Below are positions 50,200-62,685 of a stretch of DNA of 64,000 nucleotides, piece after piece. The DNA is taken from contig CM067568.1 of the NCBI GenBank assembly GCA_034336665.1, positions 16,647,983 to 16,711,982 of the forward strand. Reading direction: 5' to 3'. The notes under the pieces were generated by a model. The model was given only the letters and a program-made list of their open reading frames with translations, ran no database searches and was not told where the DNA came from. This DNA comes from Luscinia megarhynchos (Eukaryota; Chordata; Aves; Passeriformes; Turdidae). Numbering within the stretch: the first letter of the stretch is position 1; each line of letters starts with the position of its first letter. A program made the translations under genes and the position numbers.

Positions 50200-52503
50200 G
50201 TGAGTTACATTTATTGATTTACCATTCTGCAGATATTTTTGGCCATGGGCCAGTGACTGTAGTATGCAACTGAATTCAGCAAATGGAAATTCTGCTGGTT
50301 GTGACCTGTGTGTCAACACAGAACTGCAGTATAAAAGAGTGTTTTGGGTGAGGAGAAAATCAGAGAAGGATTCTTGAAATCACATATACTAGAACAATCT
50401 TTAGAGGAGAAGTCTGAAGAGTCAAATCTTTAGAAATTATCCATCAAAATTATCTATTGAGTGTCAGTTAATCAGAGGCTCTGAGATGAGTACTTTGAGA
50501 TGTCAGGTGATTACCAATAACTCAGCCAAAAGTAGTTCTGAGAAAAATCTATGGTACAAGAGCCTGGTTTCACAAGTCCTTCTTCTAAAATTGTTCAAGT
50601 GACAAACTTCCACTAGATGGAATGCACTGTAGAGAAATATAATAGACGTAAAACTAAATGACTTCTAGATAAAGTTTTTGAAAGAACCAAGAGCATTAGG
50701 GTAATGTTCTTTGTCCTCCCTTGTTCATCATGAAATGACAAGAGGATTCCTGATCTAGGAAGAATCAGTTTAAAATACATTTAAATAAATAAACCCAGCA
50801 GCATCTTATTAATCCTGTGATAATTTGCTGCTTTTATGCCAGTTATACCAAAATATGCAAAATGGTACAAACAAATCCTACTACTTCTGCAAAGCTGTGT
50901 CTTGTATATTACTCAATGCATTGTCAATGTGAAGACACACAACTGAAAAGGAAGAGCAAAACACATTTTTGAACCTTTTAATAAAAACAATCAAAACTTC
51001 ATTATTTCCAAACTAGTCTTGACTAAAATACTTTTAAATATTAAAAAAACCCAACCAAAAAAACAAAACTAAACCTACAAATTGCCTAACTTCATATTTT
51101 TAGTTTAATTTTCAAGGTGTTTCTCAGCCTGTAATTTTCTTCTGACCTTTATTTGTCAGAAAAAAACATCTGCTATTCAGCAGTGTTTAAATATGTTTCC
51201 TCTGTTTGTATGAAAGGACTGGGATCTGTATGCCCTCATTTTAAATTATTTGGTGTCTTGTTGCAAAATTGCTTTGTACCAAGCGATTACAGTTTTTTGT
51301 GTTAACTAAAAAGGAATTTATCAGTGGCTCTATTTTACTGATCTTTAATGTCCAATCCTGTTGGAGACACAATGAACACTAGAGGAAAACTTGCTCTCAA
51401 AATGTAACTCTGAGGATTCTGTTTGAATGGCATGCTTCTGGGATTCATGTCTGGATCACATTGCTTACATGGCAAAATGAACTTGTGGCAAGGGGATAGC
51501 TTCAGTAGTACTTCCTCTTTTTTCTTTGAAGCCAACCTTTGGAGTTTCTTGTGTGGGGCTTCCTGGAGGAATCCTTGATGCATGAAGCCCATTCTGTCTG
51601 AAAATCATTCTAAACTTCACTTGTGCTGTGCTTGGCAGTTCTATGTGGTTCAGCTGGCTGCGTGGGAGGGTTATTTAGGGAACTCTTTTTCAGTTACCAC
51701 TTTATTTTGCAAAGGTTCAATTATATTGGATGGGGATGGGAGCCAGGCCTGAAATATGTATGCTTCCCTTGTGAACCTCTCACCTGGAAATCTTGCATGT
51801 CTGCAGTGGCTGAGAAATGAAATCATGAATCTTTAAGCAAAGCACAGCTAATGATTTCATGTAGCAGACAGACTGTCTATTACAAATAGTTGAAGAAATC
51901 TGAGTGCTTGTCCTAGTGCACAGGCAAGTATTAATTTATGTAAGTTACAAGATTTTAGGAGCAATTCCTTCTTGATCTCTCCATGCACTCTACTTTTTCT
52001 CCTGGCCTAAGTGGTAAAGTGCTGCTGTGAGACCCCTTGTAGCTCATCTTTCTCATTACTAGGGGTTTAAAATGCAACCTTGGTATTTGTGCCCAGTATA
52101 ACTTGCCCCGTCTGTATATTTTATACTGCTGGCATTTAATTTAGCCTGAGAGATTCAATTCCGGGAATTGGAGAAAATGTTTCACAGTTTGCATCAGAAA
52201 ACCAAATGTTTCATCTTTTTCAGATACTCATTTAGCAGGCACAACTGTCTGTAACAATCTGACAGTTTTGTCATCCAGTTGCAACAAAATATCTCAGTGT
52301 TTACTATGATGTGGTATCAAACTATCTCTGCTGTGAGATCTCTTCTTGGATCCTCTGTTTTCACTGTCAGCCTTTTCACAGTATCACAGAATCTCAAAAT
52401 GGTTAAGGTTGAAAGGGACCAACCTGGTTTTGAATTCTAATGTTATTTAAAATCCTGTTATCTGTCAAAGCTACTGTGACCGTTTGGTTTTCTTGTTTTG
52501 CAG
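50200..52503 (+). other. CHID1 intron (2304 bp)
   Basis: This is a GT-AG intron between the third-last and second-last CHID1 exons. It is AT-rich with no coding potential that I can support. Near its 3' end is a minus-strand CR1 tail fragment (about 52383-52425). I see no other repeat or RNA gene. Confidence 0.9.
52383..52425 (-). mobile_element. CR1 LINE tail fragment
   Basis: A 43-bp match to the inverted CR1 3' terminus: 'atcacagaatctcaaaatgg' then 'ttgaaagggacc'. It is very short but diagnostic, and lies about 80 bp upstream of the second-last CHID1 exon. Confidence 0.75.
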
Positions 52504-52546
52504 AAATAAGGGAGGAAAGCATGCAGTCTTCTACCCAACACTGAAG
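52504..52546 (+). CDS. CHID1: CHID1 exon (second from last)
   Basis: This 43-bp exon finishes the split Lys codon from the upstream exon (AA|A) and then reads NKGGKHAVFYPTLK. It is bounded by a strong acceptor (ttttcttgttttgcag) and a donor GTAGGC at 52547. The joined text EYKK-NKGGKHAVFYPTLK matches the CHID1 stretch just before the last barrel strand of the GH18 fold. Phase bookkeeping supports the assignment: one base plus 14 codons, leaving phase 0 for the last exon. The intron before it is 2304 bp (50200-52503) and carries a small CR1 tail at about 52383-52425. The exon is too short to find by open-frame length and is recognised by homology and splice-phase agreement. Confidence 0.94.
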
Positions 52547-54555
52547 GTAGGCACCACTTTCTCAGGTCAGAGGGCTGTAAGAGGACAGAGATGTTTACTT
52601 GACCTGTTTCATTATTGAGACATTTCAGAAAACGTTGAACTCAACTAAATGTTGAGTTTAGGCTTTTGTGGAAGAAGTTTGCCCTCATGTAAATGTTATG
52701 TAAATAGTTATGATTCAAAGCTTCAGCTGCCTGTGCAAGAAGGTTGGGTTTTTTCTCTCATCCATAATGCGGTTTTGGAATCTCTGAAGATAAAGCATGT
52801 CTAGAGATAAGGCACACCAGGACAAACCAGTGCTGTGAGAGGATCTGTTCAAGTGCACATCTCATGTACTATCAGACATTGTGTTAGCAGATTCTCAGAC
52901 AAGATACCAAAGAAATTTTCCTTCTCATCATGGTGGCTAGAACTTGGAGAACTTTTGCCTTTCTTTGTAACAGGGTCCTGATTCTCCCTGTCAGCCTGCA
53001 TCACCCTGTTTTCCTCAGTTCTGTTTCTCCACTGTGGAACATATTTAGTGTTTTGAAAACTTCTACACAGTAGTCTGAGCAGAATACAGGATAAAATAGT
53101 TAATTATGGCCTTAGTTCCTAGGACGTTATCTTTAAATTTTCTCAAATTAAACTGAAGTCATGTATTAGACGTCTGCTGGCTTTTTGTATTGGAGGGGAA
53201 TTGCTTCTGTAGTAAAACTACATCATATTTACAGAGACCAGAGACTTTTTTAATGGTTAAACTAGTATGAAATGATCTAAGGCTCTGTTTTCCTGAACAG
53301 GATTGGTGTCTTAAGCACTCTGAGTAAAACGGTATTTCCCCTCATTAATCTAATACAGGTGGAAGTACTATCACATAGAGCATATTAACTACCACATTTA
53401 TGTTCTTGCTAGTGCTGTGTGTCTTAGAGTGGTAGAAAGTTTCATTGTGAATGCATCAGAGAAAAGATAGATTGTGCTGTTAGCCTATGTTTTCTTCATT
53501 TCACCCTGCCATTGTCAGTACTAACCAGGTTAACACTTATTCCTGTAAAGTTCTTTCATTATTTCTTCTCTAGAAGATCACCACTCAACTGTGGTGATAG
53601 TTGAATGCATGGAAATGGGTTTTCTTTCCATTTTCAGCATGCTTGGTATTAAATATTTTGAGATTTGTTTGCTGGTCAAGATGGTTGGGAAACACTGAAT
53701 GTTATTACCTTATGAAAAATATGGTTTTTTTCCCCTTTTAATAGCTGTCAGGTTGCTCAGAATCAGTTTGTTCTTGACTAGTTAAAAGCAGTCATGAATC
53801 CCAGGGCCATTCGATCTGTTAATGATGCTATGATACTTTATTCTGTTTTCCATGGAAATTATTTTTAAACACATCCCTAATGTGAGTAGTTTAAACGTTG
53901 CAGTGCTGCAGTTAAAAGTAAGAAAACCTGGGAACAAAAGATTGAAAAATAATTCTTTTTGTTTAAACTGAAAAAAAAGGGCAGAACGTGAATTGTGGCA
54001 TTGCTTCCCTTATTAACCAACTCTTCTAAATCAATGGCTGGAGCTCAAATAGAGATACTTTTAATTATTATCTCCAAGAATCTCTTTAAAATAGAATTTT
54101 TGTAATGTAAATTGTGACTCTGTCCTGGGAAAAGGCAAGGGTAGGCAAGAGATCTTGATAGTTTTTGACAAATCGTTCTCATCGTCATAGTGATAAAGTT
54201 TTATTTTACTCATGAGATATTTCTGGGAAGACTTAGAATTTCTGTGCATTGTGAAATGATAGCCTAAATTAGACTAGTCCTTTGCATAGTTCATAAATCT
54301 GATTTATTTCTGTGGCATTTTGTCAATTTAGCTGGTAATCTTTTATTAGGTCATTGAATTAACCGGTACGATTAACTGTCTTTGACTGAATGATTGCTTG
54401 CTAACCAGAGAGTATTTGAAATGCAGACAAGGTTTTTTAGTAGCTGGTTCAAGGGTAGATGTTTTTAAAAGGTCTGATAATGGCATGAAGTGATGGAAGT
54501 ATGAAGTGCCTGGTATCTCTGACTGAGACATGATTGCTTTGTGTCTTTCTCTTAG
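52547..54555 (+). other. CHID1 intron (2009 bp)
   Basis: This is a GT-AG intron (donor GTAGGC, acceptor CTTAG) between the last two CHID1 exons. I see no recognisable repeat, RNA or alternative exon. Short frames here are not supported by any coding signal. Confidence 0.9.
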
Positions 54556-54654
<99 letters not shown>

Positions 54655-54825
54655 AATGAGAGATGATATGAGAAAGACTTTATTTGCTTCACTGAGGCTC
54701 TATCTTCAAGTAATCTCATTATCCTGGACAGGTGATTTTTAAAACATTTTTTGTAATTTATATAATATCTGTATTAAACTTGCTTTTTTTTTTTTCCCAA
54801 TAAAGAATCTTTATTGATTTGCCAC
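54655..54825 (+). other. CHID1: CHID1 3' untranslated region (predicted)
   Basis: This is the predicted 3' UTR, from the base after the TAA stop to an estimated cleavage site 10-25 nt past the AATAAA hexamer. At about 170 bp it is short. It contains an ATTAAA variant at 54773-54778 and a run of 13 T just before the main signal. The exact 3' end is inferred from the motif and not observed. Confidence 0.7.
54799..54804 (+). terminator. CHID1 polyadenylation signal AATAAA
   Basis: A canonical AATAAA hexamer lies 145 nt after the CHID1 stop. It is preceded by a T13 run (54783-54795) that can act as a U-rich upstream element, and followed by a TG-rich stretch (gattgttggtatctg, about 54834-54848). 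The hexamer lies in a 17-nt perfect palindrome (54799-54815), so the minus strand also reads AATAAA, at 54810-54815. Confidence 0.8.
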
Positions 54826-57281
54826 ATAGACATGATTGTTGGTATCTGATAAAATTCAAAGTAAAAAACCACAGAAATTTCTCTTAAAGCACCTGAATTC
54901 CTTCATTGAAAACAGACCAACATGGCTGGATGGAGTTACAGTTGAAAATATTTTCTGAAATGTTTTCTACAAGAAGTAAAATGGCAATGTTGATGCCATC
55001 TGATCAGAGTTTAAGATGGAGACTTCTCAAAGAGCTGCTGGTAATAAGCTAAGTAAGAGAACAAATAAATCCATCATATTACACCCAGCAAATTTGAACT
55101 CTGCTGGACTCTGCATCTTGCTGTTTTCTGGTAAGGTAAGTGAACATAAAATGTCAGGAGGGGGGACCAATTAGAAGACTTTCCCTCAAGCTGGTAGGAA
55201 ATCAAGCACTGACAACCTAAGCTGCTGGCTCTGTTTATTTTGTCATGTTAGTAAATTCCTTAAGTAGTTCAAAGTCCCAGTAATTTCAATTTATGACCTG
55301 TTTCTAATTCTAATGCTCTGTGATTTCTCTATTCTGCTTAGCTTGCTTGGTTTCTCAGTTATAGTATTTAGCCCTAGAGTGCGATGCATTAGTGGCCAGT
55401 CTGTGGGAACTGTAACATTCAGCAACAACATGGATTCCATGGGCATGATGGATTCCATGTCCCCAGCAGCTCTGACACCCCCTTGACTTTAAGCAGCTAC
55501 AGTGAATGTCATCAGCACCTTTGTGCATGAAGCTGTCATTCCTCAGCTGCACACATTGGTGCTTTTGTCTCCATAATATGGATTTTTTAGGAACCCAGCA
55601 GCTGTAAAAACCCATCAGTTTTAAAACAAAGCTAAGAAATTGTGTCCCTGCCTCTTGGTTTATAGTATTTGTGTTTGTAGAAATCCACAGGCTTCAAGGC
55701 AATTTCTTCTAAGGAACTGAGAGGCGCTGGGAATTTGATGAGGGTGTCATTGGTCACCAGCAGAGACTCAGGCAAAGAGCTCTGTACTCCCACTGGTGTT
55801 CTTCTTGCCACTTACAGTTGTCACAAAGATGACTGCACTCCTCTGTTCACATCCACCCTATCCAGTAATTAATCTCAGCGGGGAATTTATCTGCCCCTGC
55901 TGTTTTCAGCAGAATAAATCCCACTGTAATCCACCATTGATTAAAGAACTATTGATCTTCACCTTTCTGATTTAGTTCTGGCATCTCTCGACTTCTCACA
56001 TTGCGAGTATCCAGCTGGGCTTACTAATCAGGTTTCTTTCATCCATACCATTAGTAGTAAGATAATTTGCTACATGAATCCTTCTGTTCAATTAACTTGA
56101 ACTTTCTAGTTCATTCAAAAGCAATTTAAAGTCACTCTGGCAATGGTATCTAGAATAGCACAAGAATTAAATTCTATTACACTGGTTTTTCTACTTTCAG
56201 TGGCACTACTGAACCAGAGTATCTAAGGAAAAAATACTCAGAAATAGAAGGGGTTATGTTCTGAAATGGCATCCATATTAGCTAGTAGGTAGCTTCCCAA
56301 ATTGGATATGGGGAAGAAAATGGTATTTCATTTTAGCTTTTTTCCTCTCTAGAAAAGATACACATAATTTATCACAATTTTCATTTTGCTTATATTCTGT
56401 GATGATTTTTTGTGAAGTTCATGATTCCTGTTTGTTTCTCACTACAGCTATGTGAGAAAGAAATGTCTTTTCCATCCTTAGAGGCAGAACAAATATCTCA
56501 GTGTTTCAAAAAGATAAAACTAACTCTTGCTGTATCATGAAAAATAAATATGAGGTAAGAAGTACCAGACAGGATTTTGAGCCATTCGTAGTATATTGGT
56601 GCTTGAGGCCAAGAATGTTGCTTTTGTCTCTAAAAGGAAAACATGTTTGTTGCTTTAGAAATAATATTCTAAAGAAATTTGATGTTATTCTTAATAATGA
56701 AAATCTCTGTTTAAAAAAGAAAATAAGAAATGAGCATCAGAAGGGCTGTGAGCTCCAGAATAAATGCAGAAGAGCTTCTGATGGGTCGGACTTGTATTTG
56801 CCTAATTTTTCAATATGTAGGAATATCACATTGTCTTGTAATAACAGAGAATTGAGAAATCACTGAGTCACTAGGAAAACAGCTTTCTTTTGAAATTTGC
56901 ACCTCAACACATTTATGAAAAGACACAGGAGAGAGATGCTGGTATGAAAGGGGGTCCTGCAGAGCATCTCCTTTTATGACAAGTAGGGAAAACTATGTGA
57001 GGGGCAGAAGGTGGGAGGGAGTGCTGAAGTGGCAATTCAATATTTATTCCTAAATAAAAAAGCAAGTATTCCTAAAATGAGGTACTTGGCAGGGGGCAAG
57101 GCCAAAGATACTGGACATAAATGATCAAGGGTATGACTGGGGAGAAATATTTAGTGTTTATATTAAAACAACTTACACCAAGTATAGCAAGCAGTGAAAT
57201 GAAGAGTGTTTATTTAAACACAGTATATTAAGTTTTCTAAGATACATTTTTTTTAAAAAAGTTTGCTGTGTACTGGCTCTG

Positions 57282-57340
57282 TTGCAAGAAAAATTTCGTT
57301 GTTGCAAGAAATTCCCTGTCTTGCAAGAAAAATTTCCTTG
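57282..57340. repeat. Three tandem ~20-bp repeats
   Basis: Copies at 57282-57301, 57302-57320 and 57321-57340. Each begins ttgcaagaaa; the outer two continue aatttc(g/c)ttg and the middle one has diverged to ttccctgtc. Confidence 0.88.
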
Positions 57341-57630
57341 TGTTTGTATAAGATCTGAAGCACTATGAATGTAAAGATATCTTTGATCTACCTGATGCCA
57401 AGTGGAGATTTTTTCCAACTGATCTTTGCTCTTGTATTTCTGGGTGATTTTTTTGGGGGGTGAGCCTTAGGGTTAAGATAAATACATTTTTCTGCACAAT
57501 TTTTGTTGCATTCACTGAGAAAAAGAAATAGCTGATTCTGCTGCAGCTGGCCTTTAATAGAAAGCTGGTATTTTTATTGTCAGTTATCATCACACACATC
57601 GTTTTAACAGTTATTGGGCAGAGGTTATTG

Positions 57631-57648
57631 AATACAATACAATACAAC
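57631..57648. repeat. (ATACA)n short repeat
   Basis: Three ATACA units in tandem. Confidence 0.8.
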
Positions 57649-59790
57649 TAAATATCTTACTGAGACACAAAAGAGGACTTACCTGGGTGCTTGTAGGACC
57701 ATATGGACCATTCTTCTGGGATAACAGCATCCCATCTTATCTCCTGTGGTAAGTGTATCTTGAAAACTTGACCTGCCATAGTTCTTTGTAATGAGAAGCG
57801 AATTTAACAGAGAATTGTGGAAAATAAGTTGTTTCGCTTGTCTCATTGTGAGGTGCTACTTCTTCAAGAAAAATTGCTGTAATATTTCATGTTACAGTTA
57901 CTTTTTTTTTATCATATATAGGTGTGAAACTGCAGAATCAACGTAGCTTCCAGGTAAGAAAGTTGTGAGAGAAAGAGAAGAGAAAATGTGATAAGGTAGA
58001 CCAAAGGATGGCAATACTAAAACAGGCTCTTTAACCACTTCTTAGTTATAAAGAATTTTTGAGTGAGTTGTAACAATTTAGTGTTTATGAGCTCAAACAA
58101 AAATATGAAATGTTTTTTTCATTTCTGCTGTGAGCTACCAGTGGTAATTATTTGTAAGAGTGTTTTGTGCATGCTCATCTGTGGAGACTGCAAAGCTAAT
58201 GGATGTTCACAGGAACTGTAATTACAGTCTCTCCTGGATTTGGTACATATCTTTTGAAGTTTACTGTTTTGATTAATACAAAGTACAGCTCTGTGACTTC
58301 AGTTAAACAAATGGCAGCACAAAGCAGATGGATTCTACCTCTGCACCTTGAAGAGGTTGTATGCAGCTATTTCCTGAAAATAACATTCCTTCAGTGATTG
58401 CTTTTATATGTAATAAGTGCAAATTAAGTAAGCCTGAATTGGTGTTTTTGTAGTCTGCCAGGCAATCACTTTTATAGCCTGTGTTGGGAAAAAACATATC
58501 ATCTCTTTGGAAAAAAAAACCAGCATAATATGAAAAAGTAACTGGAGTACAACTGGATTAATGCTACTTGTTCAAACAGTTGCAAAAATAATTAACATCA
58601 CTTATCTTGTTAGTATATGAAATTAAAAGCAAAATGTGTTTTAAAATACATTCTATTGCAATGAGAACATTACAAGAAAATGTTGTTTTGCAAAAGCAAT
58701 GCAGATTAATGGAATTTAAGACTCAAACTTTAAAAGTTTGTTGTTTTATGTTCCTACTTATATCAGTTACCTTTTCTGGATATATTTCAATGTTTAACTG
58801 GTTACAGTATAACTGACAATTGTTTTAGTAAAAACACTGTAGAAAAACATGAATGCTATTTTTCCTAGAAACAAACAATTAAGTTCCTTACAAACTCTTA
58901 ATGAAATAAGCTTTTACTCTGACTTATGTTAGAACTTTTTCTCCGTTTAACTGCTGAGACCAAAGCAGATGGGCACTTTTGAGCTGCCTTCATGTGGCAC
59001 TTAGATTATCATATTTTATTCCATCATTGTGTGGAGTTCAAATAAGGTAAAATTTAGCAATTGTCTAGTGTGGGAAGGCAGAACATAAACTAAAACCCTG
59101 CCCCCTTTATGTGAATTTGCAGCTGGTTGCCCACGTGGGAACAGAGTTTAATCGCAGGGCATTCATTACCTTGTCCACCTGATTTTTTGAGAGCAGTAAT
59201 GAAGATCATTTGGAAATGTTTAGTGTAAGTAAGAAGCATATTATTTTCTAGAGACCTAACTTTCCTTATTTCATTTACCAGAAGCCACTAGTCTCAGCAG
59301 ACATACACATAGTGGCAGAAGGGTACAGACCCTCTCGTGTCTAGATTACACACCATGGGGTTTCTGCACAAGTGACTTGCTGTAAGGCTTCCCAACCACT
59401 GCATTTTTCTGCAAATCCATGAGCAGTTTCTCAGAGCTGGGCTATCTAATTTTGCAGCTTTGTCATCTTTTGCTGATAAGTTCCTGCTCTGTGTATGGCT
59501 GCAGCAGGGACTGGCTGTGTGATTTGCCTCACCTTCCTCAAAGGTTAGTGCAGATGGAGTAGAAGATTATGGGATTTCAACAGTGTCCTTCAGTATATAA
59601 GTCTACACATTATTGTTACCTCTGCTGCTCATCCTCCTCCAAAAGGTAATACTGAATTTTGTTTTCCTTTATTTTCAAGGGTTAAAGCAATTTAAAAAAA
59701 AACATACAAAAATACAAATTGCTAATTTTTAGTAAACATTACTTTTCTATTATTCCTTACAATCTCATTAAGGAATGGTCTAGGTAGGAC

Positions 59791-59835
59791 TTTCAATATA
59801 TTCAGTTGTCAGTTTCAATATATTCAGTAAGTCAG
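59791..59835. repeat. 22-bp tandem duplication
   Basis: The unit 'tttcaatatattcagt' plus 'tgtcag' is repeated immediately as the same 16 bp plus 'aagtcag'. Confidence 0.9.
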
Positions 59836-61275
59836 TTTTCTTCCAGTGCACTGGTGGGAAGCATATACTTCATTATATGCTGTGTTTGCTTCCAGTTGTG
59901 GAGGATGGGACCGTGACTGAAAATAGCCAATAGGCAGAATTACTGCCCAGTGTAGGAAATTATTTAGGACTGTTTGTGTCCATTTTCACCCAATCTTTAC
60001 AATTTCTTCTCTGATTTTTCAGGTGAACTCATGGGGCAGAGAAGTTGCTATAGATGCTTTGGCTATTATTATAGGTTTTGCAATCTTTTTGTGTTTTCCT
60101 TTGCTCCTTTGGGGGCTGATCAGAATAAATTCTGTGAGCAGACATGTTTGTGTATCATGAGCATATGAAGGCCCAGCAATAGCAGAAACAGCATCCCTGT
60201 GCTGTGGAAGTTAGGGAAAAGATGCCTGAGAGTGTTGTGTGTGACCACACTGAGAGAGAGGAGCAGAGTAAAGCTGGCTCCCTGATCCTTATAGTTGTTA
60301 GTGTGATATTGGAGGTAGGGTGGCAAAGCTCAGCTCTGCTCATGGAAGCTACTCTGGGCTGATTTCCCCTCTGTTTATAGGTGCTGTTTCAGTTGCTGTG
60401 CTGGGAGCTTTTGTGTAAAACAAGTAGTTGTGTTATTTTTGCTCTGGTGTTTCATGTCTTAATGTGGAAAAGCCTTTGTGCTAGTAATATTTTTCATTTT
60501 CCTCTCATTGAAACAACTGATCATCCTGGCTAAGTGAAAGCCAGTGTCTTCGTTTTGCACTAGAGCTGGAGCTACTGAGAAACCAGTTGGAGGTGTTTGA
60601 CACAGTTCATGCAGACCACATCTGCTGGCATAAGTAAATAGTCTCTTCATAAGTGACAAGCAGTCTGCCTTTACAAATACAATTGTATCACATCTTAAAA
60701 CTTAATTCATCCAACTTAAAATGAGTGCTTCTTGGTTTTTTGAATCTGGATATATTGTGATGCAATTATCTGGAATTAACACTACAAAGTGTTTTATTTA
60801 ATGATGCTTTTAGAATCACAGCACTGAATTGTTGTCTGTGGTATGAGGCCTTTGCATCCCACTCCTGCTTTTTAGCTCAGAACTTTCTGTTAAAATGAAA
60901 TGACATTTGCTGTTAGCTGGAAGTGTTTTAGATCCACTTTCTGAGTCAAACAGTGGCTCAGGATTTTAAATTCCATCTAATTCCTCCTTTCTCCATTCAC
61001 ATCAACCCTGAAATTGTGGTTGGTGTGAGGATGCAATTGCAAACAGGCGATTGGCTGAGTACACATCTTGAATGCCTGGTTTTGCAGTTTATTTACTATC
61101 TTTAAGCAGTGAGGGTTAAATTGTACCTTTAACATTTGCTTTAAGATTTGGAATTACTGCCTTTGATACAAAAGGGAATGATCAGTACTTTTTAAGAGGT
61201 GGTTTGTTGGGTTTTTTTGGTTTGTTTTGTTTTGTTTTTTTACTGAACCAGTTTTTAAATTGCTTTAGTAAGACT

Positions 61276-61291
61276 TAAATAAATAAATAAA
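61276..61291. repeat. (AAAT)n microsatellite
   Basis: Four tandem TAAA units, about 40 bp after a T/G-rich tract (61209-61241). Confidence 0.9.
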
Positions 61292-62094
61292 GTGGCAGGG
61301 AGAATAATCATCCTCCCCAGAATGAAAACTTTCCTTTTATGTCTAGTACAGAGTGCTTAATCCTCTGAGTAAGGTCCCAGTTTTGTGTTCAGATTTCATC
61401 TTCTCTCCTTGGCTGCAGCGAGTTTATCTACCCATGTCTCTTAATGTGGTGGGCAGGGTAGAGAAAGAGAGTGTTTGTGTCGGCTTGAAGTGGGTGAGAG
61501 GGAGAGAATGGGGCAGAACAATTGCTTTCAAAAAAAATGCACTTCCTCCTTTTCTTCCTTTTGTAGGACCTGCAGAGAGATAGACTTAGCAAGACAAAAC
61601 CCAAAGCCCTGTGTTCCACAGTGATCCCTGTGTACTTTTGAGCATTGTCTGTCATGGAGCCTACGACTGTGAAATATTTTGACAGGCTGTGCTCTGTCCT
61701 TGGCATATATATTTGTCAAAACTAAGGTGACTTTTCTGATGGCTTTCCTCAGTGCTTTTTAGCAGAGCACTAAAAGTTATTGAGTGAGCTTTGCAGACAA
61801 CGATATGAATATTGTAAATACTTGTTGCCTTCCCAGGTACACAAATTAGTGTATAATCTGAGCTTCAAGTGTGTGCAGTATTAAATTCATCATGGATATG
61901 AGAAGAAATCATCGGAGGTATATGAGAACCCTTTTCCTTCTCCTTCACAGGGGCCCTTGGTTGTTAGGGATAACTGCATTGGAAAAAAAGTACAATGGAC
62001 AGTGTTCCAAATAGCATTCAGCCTTAGACACACCTGGCAGACAAAGAACAAAGTGGAAAGAAAAGAGAAAATTACCTTTGTAGTGCCAGGTACT

Positions 62095-62685
62095 AAATCT
62101 GTCTCACAGTCAAATGGGAGCCAGGGTTTTTGACCCTGGGTGTCCTGGTGGGCATCAGACACAGCATCACCAGCTGGGCAAGGGAGGGGATTGTCCTGCT
62201 CTGCTGTGAGCTGGGGCAGCCTCACCTCGAGTGCTTGGGGCAAGTCTGGGTGCCACAATATAAGAAAGACATAAAGGTATTAGAAAGCATCTAAAGAAGG
62301 TGAAGGTGCCATACAACTGAGCAGCTGAGGTCACTTGGCTTGTTCAGCCTGAGGAGGCTGAGTTACAACTTCCTCATGGGGGGAAGAGGAGGGATGGACA
62401 CTGATGGCCTGTCCCAGTGACAGGACCTGAGGGAATGGCCTGAAGCTGTGTCAGGGGAGATTTAGGTTTGATATTAGGAAAAGTTTCTTCACCCAGAGCA
62501 TGTTAAGGCACTGGAACAGGCTCCCTAGGGAAGTGATAACAGCACCAAGCCTGACAGAGTTCCAGAAGCATTTGGGCAAAACACCCTCAGGCACATGGTG
62601 TGACTGTTGGGACTGTGCTGTGCAGGGGTACGAGCTGGGCTTCCATTATCCTTGTGGGTCCCTTCCAGCTGTGAGTATTCTATGT
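62095..62685 (+). mobile_element. CR1 LINE, ~590-bp 3' fragment
   Basis: The + strand follows CR1 through 'gaccctgggtgtcctggtgg', 'gagtgcttggggcaagtctg', 'gttcagcctgaggaggctga', 'cccagtgacagg', 'tttcttcacccagagcatg', 'ggcactggaacaggctccct' and the terminal 'ccttgtgggtcccttccagc' with a tattctatg tail. It has several small deletions. The 91-residue frame at 62500-62775 and the 122-residue minus frame at 61890-62258 are readings through it. Confidence 0.9.

Larger units (their letters stand above)
54826..62094. other. Downstream flank of CHID1, no gene proven
   Basis: About 7 kb past the CHID1 poly(A) site with no recognised coding exon. It holds three ~20-bp tandem copies (57282-57340), a 22-bp duplication (59791-59835), an (ATACA)n run (57631-57648), an (AAAT)n run (61276-61291), and splice-flanked candidates at 57683-57748 and 57922-57953. 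The stretch 55860-56110 has OTX/homeodomain-like cores (gtaattaatctc, gtaatccaccattgattaaag). I looked for a convergent tetraspanin gene on the minus strand and did not find one. Confidence 0.55.

Noticed and set aside
56501..56866. 121-residue + strand frame, preceded by a fair acceptor at about 56448
   Set aside because: It begins at GTG, has low-complexity Lys/Asn-rich text and no recognised family; chance is the simplest reading.
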